64,000 nt of DNA, taken from positions 62,001 to 126,000 of the forward strand of contig NZ_JAVAMO010000010.1 of NCBI RefSeq assembly GCF_030758345.1. The letters run 5' to 3'. Positions 11,800 to 20,715 of the stretch are shown in pieces; within the stretch, counting starts at the first letter, position 1; every line of letters starts with the position of its first letter. Source of the stretch: Ruegeria discodermiae (lineage in GTDB: Bacteria > Pseudomonadota > Alphaproteobacteria > Rhodobacterales > Rhodobacteraceae). Below the pieces are notes generated by a model. That model was not told the DNA's origin. It searched no databases and saw only the letters and a list, made by a program, of their open reading frames with translations. Both the position numbers and the translations under genes were made by a program.

Positions 11800-12495
11800 T
11801 TAGCGCGTTTTGTTAAGTGCGTGGTAGATATGGGTGAATGTTGCGGCACCCAGAACCGGGATCAGCAGGCTTACCAGTGGCACTGACAACGGGATCGCCA
11901 TCAACGTCCCGGCCAGCCAGATCGTGCCGGTATGGCGCGCGCGCAGTTCATATGCCTTCTCGCGGCCCAGCCTGCGCATGGCGGCGAGCGTGAAATATTC
12001 GCGCCCCAGAAGAAACCCGTTCAGCCCCCAGAAGATGAAAGGGGCCAGCGGCGTGAAGATGGCATAAAGGATTAGCGCCAGGATGTTGGCGACGATCAGG
12101 ATGCCCATGAAACTCAGCGAATCCCGGATCGCCTCGGAAACGGGAACGGGAGATACTTGGGGCAGCGCGGGATAGTGGCGATCCTCGACCGCTTGCGCCA
12201 CCTCATCGAGAAACAGCGAGGTGATGGCCGAGGCAACCGGCACCATTAGAAACACCGGCAGGATCAGCACTAGCACGATGCCGGAATAGTTCAGCACGTC
12301 GTTCAACCAGGGCACCGCACCGATAAATGGCAACGAGATTTCGCTGCCCGATAGCCAGTTGATGAGCCAGATCGCGGCGATACAGGCGGCGATCAGCAGA
12401 GCGATGGTCAGGCCGACACCACGCAGCAGCACGCTGCGAAACCTGGGGTCTCCGATCTGGCCCAGTGCCTGAAGGAAGGAATTCAGGATCATCAT
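11800..12495 (-). CDS. EI24 domain (CysZ-like) integral membrane protein
   Basis: A 231-residue polytopic protein with about four hydrophobic segments and the EI24/CysZ signature NGFLLGREYFTLAAMRR near residue 160. CysZ relatives move sulfate, but EI24 proteins at large are not characterised, so no substrate is claimed. Two adjacent ATG codons (12495 and 12492) interlock with the nitroreductase stop codon as ATGATG, which points to translational coupling within a two-gene unit. Confidence 0.8.
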   Translation of the reverse strand: MMILNSFLQALGQIGDPRFRSVLLRGVGLTIALLIAACIAAIWLINWLSGSEISLPFIGAVPWLNDVLNYSGIVLVLILPVFLMVPVASAITSLFLDEVAQAVEDRHYPALPQVSPVPVSEAIRDSLSFMGILIVANILALILYAIFTPLAPFIFWGLNGFLLGREYFTLAAMRRLGREKAYELRARHTGTIWLAGTLMAIPLSVPLVSLLIPVLGAATFTHIYHALNKTR

Positions 12496-13070
12496 TGTGA
12501 TACCCAACCGGTGATCGCGTCCAGATCGGGGCGCGGGCGTTCCGGCGGCTTGCTGCCTTCACTTGCGACATGGATGAACCCGGCGATACGTTCGTTTTCC
12601 GCCAGCCCCAGACCCTCCTTGCAGAACCCACGGTCATGCGAGGGCCACCCGCTGAGCCAGTTTGCGCCCCAGCCCGAAGCCAGCGCGGCATTCAGGAGCG
12701 CCAGACAGACCGCACCGGCGGAATAGCTCTGTTCGATGGCGGGGATTTTCTCGGAAGGTTTCTGAACCTCGATCACGGCCACAGTGAGGATACCCTGATC
12801 GAACTGGCTGCGGCCCTTGGCGATGTCTTCGTCGGATTTGCCCAGCGCCTCGCCCCGGCGCGCGACCAGATCGGCAAGTCGGGGCATGGCACCCTGTTCC
12901 AGCACGATGAAACGCCACGGCTCCAGCTTGCCGTGATCGGGGCTGCGGGCGGCGGCTGTCAGCAAGGGCAGCAGCGCCTCCCGGTCCGGGGCGGGCGCAA
13001 CCAGTGTTTTTGCCGGGCGGGACCGACGGGACAAAAGGAAATCAAGGGCAGGCTGATCGTTTTGAGGCAT
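12492..13070 (-). CDS. Nitroreductase family protein (YdjA-like)
   Basis: Flavin-dependent NAD(P)H oxidoreductase, 192 residues. FMN-binding signatures: the N-terminal DFLLSRRSRPAKTL, AARSPDHGKLEPWRFIV, and the C-terminal GFIHVASEGSKPPERPRP. The physiological substrate is unknown. It is divergent from the DUF167 gene and is the first gene of the pair with the EI24 protein. Confidence 0.88.
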   Translation of the reverse strand: MPQNDQPALDFLLSRRSRPAKTLVAPAPDREALLPLLTAAARSPDHGKLEPWRFIVLEQGAMPRLADLVARRGEALGKSDEDIAKGRSQFDQGILTVAVIEVQKPSEKIPAIEQSYSAGAVCLALLNAALASGWGANWLSGWPSHDRGFCKEGLGLAENERIAGFIHVASEGSKPPERPRPDLDAITGWVSQ

Positions 13071-13197
13071 ATGTAAACTCTTTTTACATCCGTGTCTGCT
13101 ATCTCGGTCACGCGGCCCCCGGTTTCAAGGGTAATCTGGCCACATCTGCCGGGAAATCTTCTGGTTCTGTCCCCTGATCCGGGGGACACTGCGTGCC

Positions 13198-13464
13198 ATG
13201 GGAAAACCCAAAACCAAAGACCTGGTCGATTTGCGGAATCTGGCGGTGCCGGGGGCCGAGATCACCTTGCATGTTACCCCCAGGGCGGCGCGCAATAGCC
13301 TGATCTGGCGCGACGGCATGTTGCGGACAAAGGTCATCGATCCGCCCGTCGACGGGCGCGCCAATGACGCGGTCTGCGCTCTGCTGGCCCGAGCCATGGG
13401 CGTCGCACCCAGCCGCCTGAACCTGGTCCGGGGCCAGAGCGCGCGGGACAAGACGTTTCGCTAA
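13198..13464 (+). CDS. DUF167 (YggU) family protein
   Basis: An 88-residue protein with the DUF167 core: ITLHVTPRAARNSLIW, then VIDPPVDGRANDAVCALLARAMGVAPSRLNLVRG and the end SARDKTF. The role is unknown in any bacterium as far as I know. It ends convergently with the next gene, overlapping it by four bases. Confidence 0.88.
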   Translation: MGKPKTKDLVDLRNLAVPGAEITLHVTPRAARNSLIWRDGMLRTKVIDPPVDGRANDAVCALLARAMGVAPSRLNLVRGQSARDKTFR

Positions 13465-13715
13465 GATGGCGGCTGACCGCGCGGAGCTTCGCGCATCTGA
13501 TAGACACCCTCGGGCAGGTCAAGGGCTGCGGCCAGATCGCGCAATTGCTCGGGCGACAGGGTGATCTTCTGGACCTGGTCGGTCCGGGGGTCTAGCTGCT
13601 CCAGCGTGACGCATTCAGCGAAGGAGTTGATGGTGACATCCTCCAGCAGCGGCGTTTCGCCCTCATCCATCAAGGTGATGACCGTGGCGTCGAATTCGTG
13701 CTCAATGGTAAACAT
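13461..13715 (-). CDS. Conserved hypothetical protein (84 residues)
   Basis: An acidic small protein, MFTIEHEFDATVITLMDEG at its start and ending in a short Pro/Arg tail. The pattern of alternating beta strands and a helix (SPEQLRDLAAALDLP) suggests a folded cytoplasmic protein. I do not recognise the family. The ATG at 13715 fits the conserved start better than the longer frame to 13754. It overlaps the end of the DUF167 gene tail to tail. Confidence 0.6.
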   Translation of the reverse strand: MFTIEHEFDATVITLMDEGETPLLEDVTINSFAECVTLEQLDPRTDQVQKITLSPEQLRDLAAALDLPEGVYQMREAPRGQPPS

Positions 13716-13842
13716 AGGCGCAGAGTGACGGCGTGCGCGGCGGGTTGCAAGCAAAACAGATCGTGTTCTTGCAGGGCTGGCAGCCGATGGTCGGACGGGC
13801 TAGGTTCCCCTTCGAGCAGTTCTACCGAAAGGCCCCTTTGTC

Positions 13843-14550
13843 ATGCGCCGCCTCGTGCTTTTTCTGGCCCTGAGCCTGACCGCCTGCGCCGAGTTGTCGC
13901 CCCAGACCGGCGGCGGACCTCCGATCGCCGGGCAGGAGGGGCCGGCCAACACGCCGGAAGAGGCCGCACGCGCCTTCACCGAGGTTAGCCGCGCCGTCAA
14001 GCCTCGCGCGGTCGAGGAATGCCGCCGCCGGACCCGCAATGTGAACTGCGACTTTCTTATCGTTGTCGACCCCGACCCGCGCGCGCCGGTCAATGCGTTC
14101 CAGAGCCTTGATGAGGATGGCCGTCCGGTCCTCACCTTTACCGTCTCGATGATCGCATCGGTGCGCAATCAGGACGAGTTGGCCTTTGTGATGAGCCATG
14201 AAGCCGCGCATCACATCAAAGGCCATCTGGACCGGCAGGCCGAGAACGCGGCAGCAGGCGCTGCGATCTTTGCGGAACTGGCGACGATCACCGGCGGCAA
14301 CGAGGCTGCGGTTGAAAACGCGCAAAAGATCGGCGCGGTGGTGGGCGCGCGCAGCTATTCCAAGGAATTCGAACTTGAAGCGGATGAGCTGGGCACCATC
14401 ATCACCGCCCGGGCCGGATACAACCCGCTCGTGGGGGCTGAGTTCTTTTCACGCCTGCCTGATCCCGGCGACCGCTTTCTGGGCACGCATCCACCAAATG
14501 CCGAACGGATCGAAATCGTGCGCCGCACCGCCACGCAGGTGGGATTCTGA
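13843..14550 (+). CDS. M48-family metallopeptidase lipoprotein
   Basis: Zinc peptidase, 235 residues. It starts MRRLVLFLALSLTACAEL, a signal peptide with lipobox LTAC, so it is probably membrane-anchored in the periplasm. The HExxH motif appears as MSHEAAHHIKGH and the third ligand region as YSKEFELEADELG, followed by LGTHPPNAERI, as in M48/BepA-type peptidases. These act in envelope quality control. The yigZ gene starts one base after its stop. Confidence 0.9.
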   Translation: MRRLVLFLALSLTACAELSPQTGGGPPIAGQEGPANTPEEAARAFTEVSRAVKPRAVEECRRRTRNVNCDFLIVVDPDPRAPVNAFQSLDEDGRPVLTFTVSMIASVRNQDELAFVMSHEAAHHIKGHLDRQAENAAAGAAIFAELATITGGNEAAVENAQKIGAVVGARSYSKEFELEADELGTIITARAGYNPLVGAEFFSRLPDPGDRFLGTHPPNAERIEIVRRTATQVGF

Positions 14551-14551
14551 G

Positions 14552-14914
14552 GTGTCAAAGCTCACCCGGCTTGGCGTGATCTTGACCGATCGCGGCTCGA
14601 AATACGCGGTATCGGGCGCAGGCGTCGCAAGCCGGGCAGATGTCGACGCGGTGCTGGCCGATCTGAAATCGGACCGCGCCTATGCCAAGGCGACACATAA
14701 TACATGGGCGGCGATCCTGCCGACAGGCGCGCTCAAGGCCGATGATGGCGAAAGCGGCGCAGCGATGGTGATTCTGCGGATGATGGAACGGGCCGAGCTG
14801 CAAGATCACGTGATCATTGTGACCCGCTGGTATGGCGGTAAAAAGCTGGGTGGCGATCGGTTCCGGCGCGTTCAGGACGCAGTGCGGGCCTATCTCGATC
14901 AATCAGGCATTTGA
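14552..14914 (+). CDS. YigZ/IMPACT N-terminal domain protein
   Basis: A 120-residue member of the YigZ (UPF0029) family. Diagnostic stretches are SKYAVSGAGVAS, KATHNTWAAIL, DDGESGAAMVILRMME and IIVTRWYGGKKLGGDRFRRV. Only the N-terminal domain is present; the C-terminal domain of E. coli YigZ is missing, which is usual for short alphaproteobacterial forms. The start is GTG at 14552, directly after the M48 gene. An FNR box overlaps its last codon. Confidence 0.85.
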   Translation: MSKLTRLGVILTDRGSKYAVSGAGVASRADVDAVLADLKSDRAYAKATHNTWAAILPTGALKADDGESGAAMVILRMMERAELQDHVIIVTRWYGGKKLGGDRFRRVQDAVRAYLDQSGI

Positions 14915-14924
14915 TCTGAATCAA
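14911..14924. promoter_or_regulatory. Perfect FNR/FnrL box
   Basis: TTGATCTGAATCAA matches the TTGAT-N4-ATCAA consensus exactly. Its centre is about 68 bases before the DUF6455 start codon, compatible with class II activation (start site about 41.5 bases downstream of the centre). Confidence 0.7.
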
Positions 14925-14985
14925 ATTTCGCGCCGAAGGGTCGCGATATTCTCCCCCTGGCCAGAAACGGCGCGGAGGGAAGATC

Positions 14986-15237
14986 ATGCGAAGTCCAAAA
15001 ATGCTGAAACGTCACGCGTCTCTGGTGGATCGGATGGCGCGGACAGTCGGTGTCGATCTGGAAGAATCGGCACTACGCGGAGACCTCGCATTCGACGAGA
15101 TCGCAGATGCGGTGATTGCCTGTACCGGATGCACCAACCCCACCCATTGCGAATCCTGGCTGGCTGAAAAAAACAGCGCCGAGTCCACACCAGAATATTG
15201 CCGCAATACAGAGCTGCTGAAACGGCTCATGCCCTGA
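14986..15237 (+). CDS. DUF6455 family protein, probably under oxygen control
   Basis: An 83-residue protein. The cysteine-rich core CTGCTNPTHCESWL and a later YCRN are the DUF6455 features; the cysteines could bind metal or act in redox, but no function is known. A perfect FNR box lies upstream and AGGGAAG provides the ribosome binding site. The 3' end overlaps the opposing DUF393 gene by 11 bases. Confidence 0.82.
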   Translation: MRSPKMLKRHASLVDRMARTVGVDLEESALRGDLAFDEIADAVIACTGCTNPTHCESWLAEKNSAESTPEYCRNTELLKRLMP

Positions 15238-15613
15238 GCTTTTGTTTCCGCAACCGCGCGAGGTGCCAGCGGTAAATCAACGGCGCCAGCGCGTGGTCGT
15301 AAAGCGCGCTTGCCAGCCACCGGATGCCGGGCAGGCCGACGATGCGCGCCAGCCAGCGGTATCGCCGCATGTCCTGCCAGAGCACCAGAAACCCGTCGAT
15401 TCCGCCATAGAGCGCGCCGTCCTTCAATACATAAAGCCGCCGCGCCGCCTGATCGCGGGTCAGCCCCCACTGCGCCAGATCTTCGGTGTTCAGGTCTTCG
15501 AATCGCAGTGGCAGGGCGTGGCGCTTTGCATAGCGCTCATAGTGCCTGATCTCGTAATTGCAGACCGGGCATTGGGCATTAAAAAGCACGCGGGTTGTGT
15601 GGGTCGTATTCAT
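15227..15613 (-). CDS. DUF393 (DCC family) thiol-disulfide oxidoreductase-like protein
   Basis: A 128-residue protein with the DUF393 hallmark near the N-terminus, VLFNAQCPVCNYEIRHYERYA, a CPVC thioredoxin-like pair, and GIDGFLVLWQDMRRY downstream. Proposed as redox proteins but not characterised. The ATG at 15613 (MNTTHTTRVLFNAQ) is preferred to the extension reaching 15649, which is not conserved. Confidence 0.82.
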   Translation of the reverse strand: MNTTHTTRVLFNAQCPVCNYEIRHYERYAKRHALPLRFEDLNTEDLAQWGLTRDQAARRLYVLKDGALYGGIDGFLVLWQDMRRYRWLARIVGLPGIRWLASALYDHALAPLIYRWHLARLRKQKLRA

Positions 15614-15667
15614 GCAAATCCACCTAGCACCCATCCGAGCACTGGCCATGGACCGATTGCCGCAGGC

Positions 15668-15910
15668 TCAGAGCTTGGAATGGCTGCCGTCGCATAGCGG
15701 CATCTTGTGGGACTGCTTGCAGCCGCAAAAGAACACCTTCTTATCGGCCTCGGCAGTGTATTTTATTGGCTCGATCGTACTGCCCTTGTGCGATCCGTCG
15801 CAGAAAGGCTGCTTCGCCGATTTTCCGCAGGCACACCAGAAATAGGTTTTCCCTTCGGTGACGTCGATTGGATAGGGCGCTTTTTGCGCAACGATGGGCG
15901 CGTCTGACAT
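15668..15910 (-). CDS. Tandem CDGSH iron-sulfur domain protein
   Basis: An 80-residue protein with two CDGSH motifs: CACGKSAKQPFCDGSH and CGCKQSHKMPLCDGSH. Each CxC...CDGSH set (three Cys and one His) binds a [2Fe-2S] cluster of the mitoNEET type. Probably a soluble electron or cluster carrier. It forms a minus-strand pair with the DUF393 gene, 54 bases upstream of it. Confidence 0.92.
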   Translation of the reverse strand: MSDAPIVAQKAPYPIDVTEGKTYFWCACGKSAKQPFCDGSHKGSTIEPIKYTAEADKKVFFCGCKQSHKMPLCDGSHSKL

Positions 15911-16072
15911 GTGGCTCTCCTTGCTGGCTGATGTCGGGGTTCAACGATAGCGCAACCCGCTGGGATTGGTAGAGCGCGCCTATCGAAGAAATTCAAAGTC
16001 TCAAGTTGGGAATTCACTACTTTTTAAACAAATTGGGTCATGACAACCTAAAGAAGAGTAGCAGGGGCAGAT

Positions 16073-16501
16073 ATGATTTCATTGGTAGTAAAGGGCAGCA
16101 TCCCATTGATGTTTGGCGCGGCAGCATCCGTTTACGCGGCCGATCCGTTTTCGTCGGAGTTTGAGCGCTTTTCCCGAGAGACGGTCTGGCAGCTTCAGGC
16201 CGATGGGCAGCCCGTTGCGACATCCGAGGTTCTGGGCTTCCTGAGCGAGGCCGGGATCGAGGACAGGGTGTCGTTCCTTCAAAGCAACATGGACGCGTGG
16301 GCACCTTATCACGTGGATGATCCCGAACTCTCATCCAATATCCGGTCGGCCCTTGTGGATCAGGACACGCAGGTATTGCGGGTCTATTCCGACTACCATT
16401 ACGGCCTGTTCGACGGCGGGCATGAATTGCGGGTTCTGATGTGGGAAAAGGCGGATGGCGATGCCGAGCTCGCCGCCTATGTGGTCGATCACAGCCTTTG
16501 A
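16073..16501 (+). CDS. Secreted hypothetical protein
   Basis: A 142-residue protein with a signal peptide (MISLVVKGSIPLMFGAAASVYA, cut near residue 22). The mature part is acidic, with GLFDGGHELRVLMWEKADGD near the end. I recognise no family. Upstream bases contain no strong Shine-Dalgarno beyond AGGGGCAG. It lies alone between a divergent CDGSH gene and the fasciclin gene. Confidence 0.6.
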   Translation: MISLVVKGSIPLMFGAAASVYAADPFSSEFERFSRETVWQLQADGQPVATSEVLGFLSEAGIEDRVSFLQSNMDAWAPYHVDDPELSSNIRSALVDQDTQVLRVYSDYHYGLFDGGHELRVLMWEKADGDAELAAYVVDHSL

Positions 16502-16683
16502 CGTGACATTCGCCTGAGCAGGCGCTTCACATCTTTGTGATTGGAGGATGACCGACCCTGCGGCTTAGCGCTGGTGTTCTTGGGATCAAGTGATTTCTTC
16601 CGCAATAGGGACTGAACCGCACCACCGTTCGGCCCGTATCGGTTGTGATGCACACGAAGCGTCTCAACTCAAGAGGACCGACC

Positions 16684-17166
16684 ATGTTCCGCAATTTTGC
16701 TATCGCATCCGCGACCACCATTCTGATGACCACTGCCGGTTTTGCCGGAGGGCACGCCAAGGATATTGTCGACACCGCCGCCGGAGCGGGATCGTTCACC
16801 ACGCTCGTCGCCGCCGTGCAGGCCGCCGATCTGGTCGACACGCTCAAGGGCGATGGGCCGTTTACTGTCTTCGCCCCCACGGATGAGGCCTTTGCCGCGC
16901 TGCCCGAGGGAACGGTGGAAACCCTGCTCAAGCCGGAAAACAAGGATCAGCTAGTTGCTATTCTTACCTATCATGTTGTGCCCGGCAAAGTGATGTCAGG
17001 TGATCTGGCCGACGACATGACCGCCGCGACCGTCCAGGGCGGCACCGTGACCATCGATCTCGACAATGGCGTCATGGTCAATGACGCTACTGTTGTCACT
17101 CCGGATATCGAGGCCGAAAACGGGGTCATTCATGTGATCGACAAGGTCATCCTGCCCGCAAGCTAA
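16684..17166 (+). CDS. Secreted fasciclin (FAS1) domain protein
   Basis: A 160-residue protein: signal peptide [21 protein letters not shown] followed by a single FAS1 domain. The H1 box reads [13 protein letters not shown] and the second conserved box [13 protein letters not shown], with YHVVPGKV between them. FAS1 domains mediate adhesion in many secreted proteins. The ATG at 16684 follows AAGAGGACCGACC. A hairpin closes the transcript at 17174. Confidence 0.92.
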   Translation: MFRNFAIASATTILMTTAGFAGGHAKDIVDTAAGAGSFTTLVAAVQAADLVDTLKGDGPFTVFAPTDEAFAALPEGTVETLLKPENKDQLVAILTYHVVPGKVMSGDLADDMTAATVQGGTVTIDLDNGVMVNDATVVTPDIEAENGVIHVIDKVILPAS

Positions 17167-17173
17167 CAGCTTG

Positions 17174-17193
17174 GCGGCCCCGAAAGGGGCCGC
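17174..17193. terminator. Hairpin between fasciclin gene and rimO
   Basis: GCGGCCCC and GGGGCCGC form a perfect 8-bp stem on a GAAA tetraloop. It sits in the 31-base gap between convergent genes. There is no T-run, so it is a weak or factor-dependent terminator for both. Confidence 0.6.
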
Positions 17194-17197
17194 AGAC

Positions 17198-18586
17198 CTA
17201 GGCCGAAAGTCGGCCCCAGAGGTCGTATTCCCCGGCCTCGTCCACCTCGACAGTCACGATATCGCCGGGTTTCAGCTCCTCGAACCCCTCGTCGATGAAC
17301 AGGTTGCCGTCGATCTCGGGGGCGTCGGATTTGGTGCGGCAGGTCGCGGCCTCACTATCCACCTCATCCACGATCACTTGCAGCCTCTGCCCAACCTTCG
17401 CCGCCAGCTTGGCCTCAGAGATCGCCTGCGCCTTTTCCATGAACCGCTCCCAGCGTTCCTGCTTGAGTTCGGGGGCGACATGATCGGGCAGGTTGTTGGA
17501 GCGCGCGCCATCCACGTTCTCGTATTGAAAACAACCGACACGATCCAGTTGCGCTTCGTCCATCCAGTCCAGCAGGGTCTGGAACTCCGTCTCGGTCTCG
17601 CCGGGATACCCGACAATGAAGGTCGAGCGCAGGGTGATATCGGGGCAGATCGCGCGCCAGGCGGCGATCTCGTCCAGCGTCTTGGCGCCAGCTGCGGGTC
17701 GCGCCATGCGTTTCAGCACATCCGGATGGGCATGCTGAAACGGGATGTCGAGATACGGCAGCAGACCGCCACCTTCGGCCATCAGCGGAATCAGGTCGCG
17801 CACAAAGGGATAGGGATAGACGTAATGCAGTCGCACCCAGGCATCGAGCTGTCCCAACTCGCGTGCCAAATCGGTGATATGGCTGCGCACCTGGCGGTCT
17901 TTCCACGGGTTCACGTCATAATTGCGGTCCAGACCGTAGGCCGAGGTGTCCTGACTGATGATCAGCAACTCCTTGACGCCGTTATCGACCAGCTTTTCGG
18001 CCTCGCGCAGCACCGCATGGGCCGGGCGGCTGGCCAGGCGTCCGCGCATATCGGGGATGATGCAGAACTTGCACTTGTGATTACAGCCCTCGGAAATCTT
18101 GAGATAGCTGTAATGGCGCGGTGTCAGCTTTACACCCGAAGCAGGAAGCAGGTCGACAAACGGGTCCGGGTCGGGTGGCACCGCCCCATGCACGGCGTCC
18201 AGCACCTGTTCGTATTGATGCGGGCCGGTTACAGCCAGAATGCGCGGATGATGCTCGCGGATATAGTCCGGCTCTGCCCCCAGACAGCCGGTCACGATCA
18301 CCTTGCCGTTTTCGGTCAGCGCCTCACCAATCGCATCCAGCGATTCTGCCTTGGCGCTGTCGAGAAATCCGCAGGTGTTCACGATCACCGCATCGGCCCC
18401 GGAATAATCGGGCGAGATGCCGTAACCCTCGGCGCGCAGTCTGGTCAGAATGCGTTCGCTGTCCACCAAGGCTTTAGGGCAGCCAAGCGAGACCATGCCA
18501 ATGGTCGGCTGGCCCGCGCGGGGCGTGTCGGCGATCCGGGCTGCGGGGGCAAGATCGGGGCGGAGATCGGGTGGGTTTGTGCTCAT
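17198..18586 (-). CDS. rimO: Ribosomal protein S12 methylthiotransferase RimO
   Basis: Radical-SAM enzyme that adds a methylthio group to Asp of ribosomal protein S12. Domains: UPF0004 N-terminal ([19 protein letters not shown], with further Cys in [11 protein letters not shown] and VTGCLGAEP), radical-SAM core with CNHKCKFC, and a C-terminal TRAM domain ending [17 protein letters not shown] distinguishes RimO from MiaB. Length 462 with the ATG at 18586. The frame is open further upstream to 18634 but that extension is unlikely. Confidence 0.95.
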   Translation of the reverse strand: MSTNPPDLRPDLAPAARIADTPRAGQPTIGMVSLGCPKALVDSERILTRLRAEGYGISPDYSGADAVIVNTCGFLDSAKAESLDAIGEALTENGKVIVTGCLGAEPDYIREHHPRILAVTGPHQYEQVLDAVHGAVPPDPDPFVDLLPASGVKLTPRHYSYLKISEGCNHKCKFCIIPDMRGRLASRPAHAVLREAEKLVDNGVKELLIISQDTSAYGLDRNYDVNPWKDRQVRSHITDLARELGQLDAWVRLHYVYPYPFVRDLIPLMAEGGGLLPYLDIPFQHAHPDVLKRMARPAAGAKTLDEIAAWRAICPDITLRSTFIVGYPGETETEFQTLLDWMDEAQLDRVGCFQYENVDGARSNNLPDHVAPELKQERWERFMEKAQAISEAKLAAKVGQRLQVIVDEVDSEAATCRTKSDAPEIDGNLFIDEGFEELKPGDIVTVEVDEAGEYDLWGRLSA

Positions 18587-18688
18587 GCTCGCGCGTATAG
18601 AGGCGTTGGAGCACACGTGCAAACGTTGCACCACGCTGCGGCCCTTGCCATAGTTCGAAAAACCCAGCCAGAAGGGGAAGAACAGAGC

Positions 18689-20662
18689 ATGCGTTGGTTG
18701 TTTCGTATCGTTTTCATTGTTGTCGCGGTTCTGGGTCTTGTGATTGGCGTGTTGCTGCTGTTGCCGGGCGAGAAACTGGCGCAGATTGCCGCTGACCAGA
18801 TCCGCGCCGAAACAGGGCGCGAGGTGACCTTCGACGGCAAGGTAAAAGTCTCGTTCTGGCCGGTTCTGGGGCTGGAAAGCGGGCCGGTCACCATCGCCAA
18901 CGCGCCCTGGGCCACATCCGGACCCATGCTAAGCGCCGACCGGTTGTCGGTAGGGGTCTCCGCACCCGATCTGCTCACGGGTACGATCCGGATCAAGCAA
19001 TTGCTGGCGGATCGACCGGTTCTGCGGCTGGATGTGCAGGGGGACAAGGCGAATTGGGATCTGTCGAAGCCGCATGTGGTCAGTTCCAGTGCGCCCAGTA
19101 GCGGGACCGGATCAGGCTCGGGAACAGACGAACAAACAGCCGCGGATTTCTCACTGGAAAAGCTTGTTCTGAGCGATGCGCAGCTGATCTATACCCGCGA
19201 TGGGAAGGTCGATTTCAAGCAGACGGGTGTCGACCTGACGGCGCGCTGGCCACTGGCCGATGGCCCCCTCGATCTGGAGCTCGCATTGTCCCTTGGCGGC
19301 GATCCTCTCGCGATCACAGCCGAAATCGCAAAACCGCAGCTGTTGAACGCTGGCAGCGCCTCGCCCGTCACCCTCGACATAAAAACCAGCGCGGGCTCGG
19401 TCGGTTTCGATGGCCGGTTCTCGCGCGATGGGGATGCGGAGGGTAATCTGGTTGTGACCAGTACTGACACCCCGCGCCTGCTTGCGGCGTTAGGGCAGGG
19501 CGGGATCGACATTCCGCGGGGCCTGGGCCGGGCCGCAAGCTTTAAGGGTAAGGCAACCTATACAAATGACGGCCGCCTGTCCCTACGCAAAATGGTGCTG
19601 AAGCTGGATGGTAATCAGATCAAAGGCGGCGCAGATGTGCAGTTGGCGGCCAAACCCAATATCACGGCCAATCTAAGGGCGGGTACGCTGGACTTCTCAA
19701 AGACCGCTCCGACCGCAACGGCATCCTCCGGCGGTGGCGGCGCTGCGTCCTCCGGTCAGAGCACCGGTTGGTCGACCTCCCCGATCGATGCCTCCTTACT
19801 CGGGCTTGCCAACGCAACGATAAACCTGACAGCGCAAGCGGTTAAACTGCCGGAATTCGATTTGGGCAAGACCCAGGTGACTCTCAAGATCGAGCGCTCC
19901 CGCGCCGTACTCAGGATGAAAGAGGTCTCGGTGTTTTCCGGTCTGTTGAGCGGGCGTCTGGTCGCCAATAACCGCAGTGGCCTGTCCGTAGGCGGAGACC
20001 TGACAGCACAGGATATCGACCTGAACCAGGCGCTGAGCGCGCTTGCGGATGTCACCCGGTTTTCGGGGCAGACCTCTGGCAAGTTGAAGTTTCTCGGCGT
20101 CGGGCAGACCGAAGATCAGATCATGCACTCGCTGTCAGGATCGGGCAGCATCAGCATGGGTAAGGGGGTGATCTCGGGCTTTGATCTGCACCGCCTGATG
20201 GACGGCCATACCCGCACGGGCGGCACCACCGTGTTCAACAGCCTGACGGCCAGCTTCACCATGGAAAATGGTGATCTGGACAATCAGGACCTTCTGTTGA
20301 AACTCGACAATTACCGCGCTGACGGGAAGGGGCGGATTGGCATTGGTGCCCGCGACATCGACTATCTCTTCACGCCTGTTCTGCTGCGCGCGAATTCCGG
20401 CAAAGGGCGCGAGGTGCCGATCCGGATCAATGGGCCTTGGTCGGACCCGTCGATCAGGCCGGATCTGAAAAAAGTAATCGAGGCTGCGGCGGAGGCGGAA
20501 TTGGACAAGGTCGCAGACACCGCCAAAAAGGCGCTGCATGGTAAACTGGGCGAAGAACTGGACGCGCCTGTCGAAAACACTGCGGACGTCGAAAAAGCTT
20601 TGAAGAACAAGCTGGAAGAGGAAGCGAAGAAGGGCCTGTTGAAGCTGTTCGGAGGGGATTGA
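18689..20662 (+). CDS. AsmA family protein
   Basis: A 657-residue envelope protein. One N-terminal membrane helix ([20 protein letters not shown]) is followed by the AsmA motif: [19 protein letters not shown] and ANAPWA. The C-terminal AsmA_2 region includes [17 protein letters not shown] and ends in a Lys/Glu-rich helix. A low-complexity Ser/Gly linker lies near residues 350-365. AsmA-like proteins are large periplasmic bridges implicated in lipid transfer between membranes. The true start is this ATG; the open frame extends far upstream antisense to rimO and is meaningless there. Confidence 0.9.
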   Translation: MRWLFRIVFIVVAVLGLVIGVLLLLPGEKLAQIAADQIRAETGREVTFDGKVKVSFWPVLGLESGPVTIANAPWATSGPMLSADRLSVGVSAPDLLTGTIRIKQLLADRPVLRLDVQGDKANWDLSKPHVVSSSAPSSGTGSGSGTDEQTAADFSLEKLVLSDAQLIYTRDGKVDFKQTGVDLTARWPLADGPLDLELALSLGGDPLAITAEIAKPQLLNAGSASPVTLDIKTSAGSVGFDGRFSRDGDAEGNLVVTSTDTPRLLAALGQGGIDIPRGLGRAASFKGKATYTNDGRLSLRKMVLKLDGNQIKGGADVQLAAKPNITANLRAGTLDFSKTAPTATASSGGGGAASSGQSTGWSTSPIDASLLGLANATINLTAQAVKLPEFDLGKTQVTLKIERSRAVLRMKEVSVFSGLLSGRLVANNRSGLSVGGDLTAQDIDLNQALSALADVTRFSGQTSGKLKFLGVGQTEDQIMHSLSGSGSISMGKGVISGFDLHRLMDGHTRTGGTTVFNSLTASFTMENGDLDNQDLLLKLDNYRADGKGRIGIGARDIDYLFTPVLLRANSGKGREVPIRINGPWSDPSIRPDLKKVIEAAAEAELDKVADTAKKALHGKLGEELDAPVENTADVEKALKNKLEEEAKKGLLKLFGGD

Positions 20663-20683
20663 CCGTTTCTCCTATTTTGCGAC

Positions 20684-20698
20684 GGGGGCAGGGCCCCC
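20684..20698. terminator. GC hairpin between asmA-like gene and phosphomannomutase
   Basis: GGGGGC (20684-20689) and GCCCCC (20693-20698) form a 6-bp stem on a three-base loop in the 53-base convergent gap. No T-run follows, so termination is plausible but unproven. Confidence 0.4.
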
Positions 20699-20715
20699 GA
20701 TGCAAGTGTGGGTCT

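Noticed and set aside
17171-18688. 506-codon extension in front of the AsmA protein
   Set aside because: The extension runs antisense to rimO and has no domains; a clear signal-anchor start lies at 18689.
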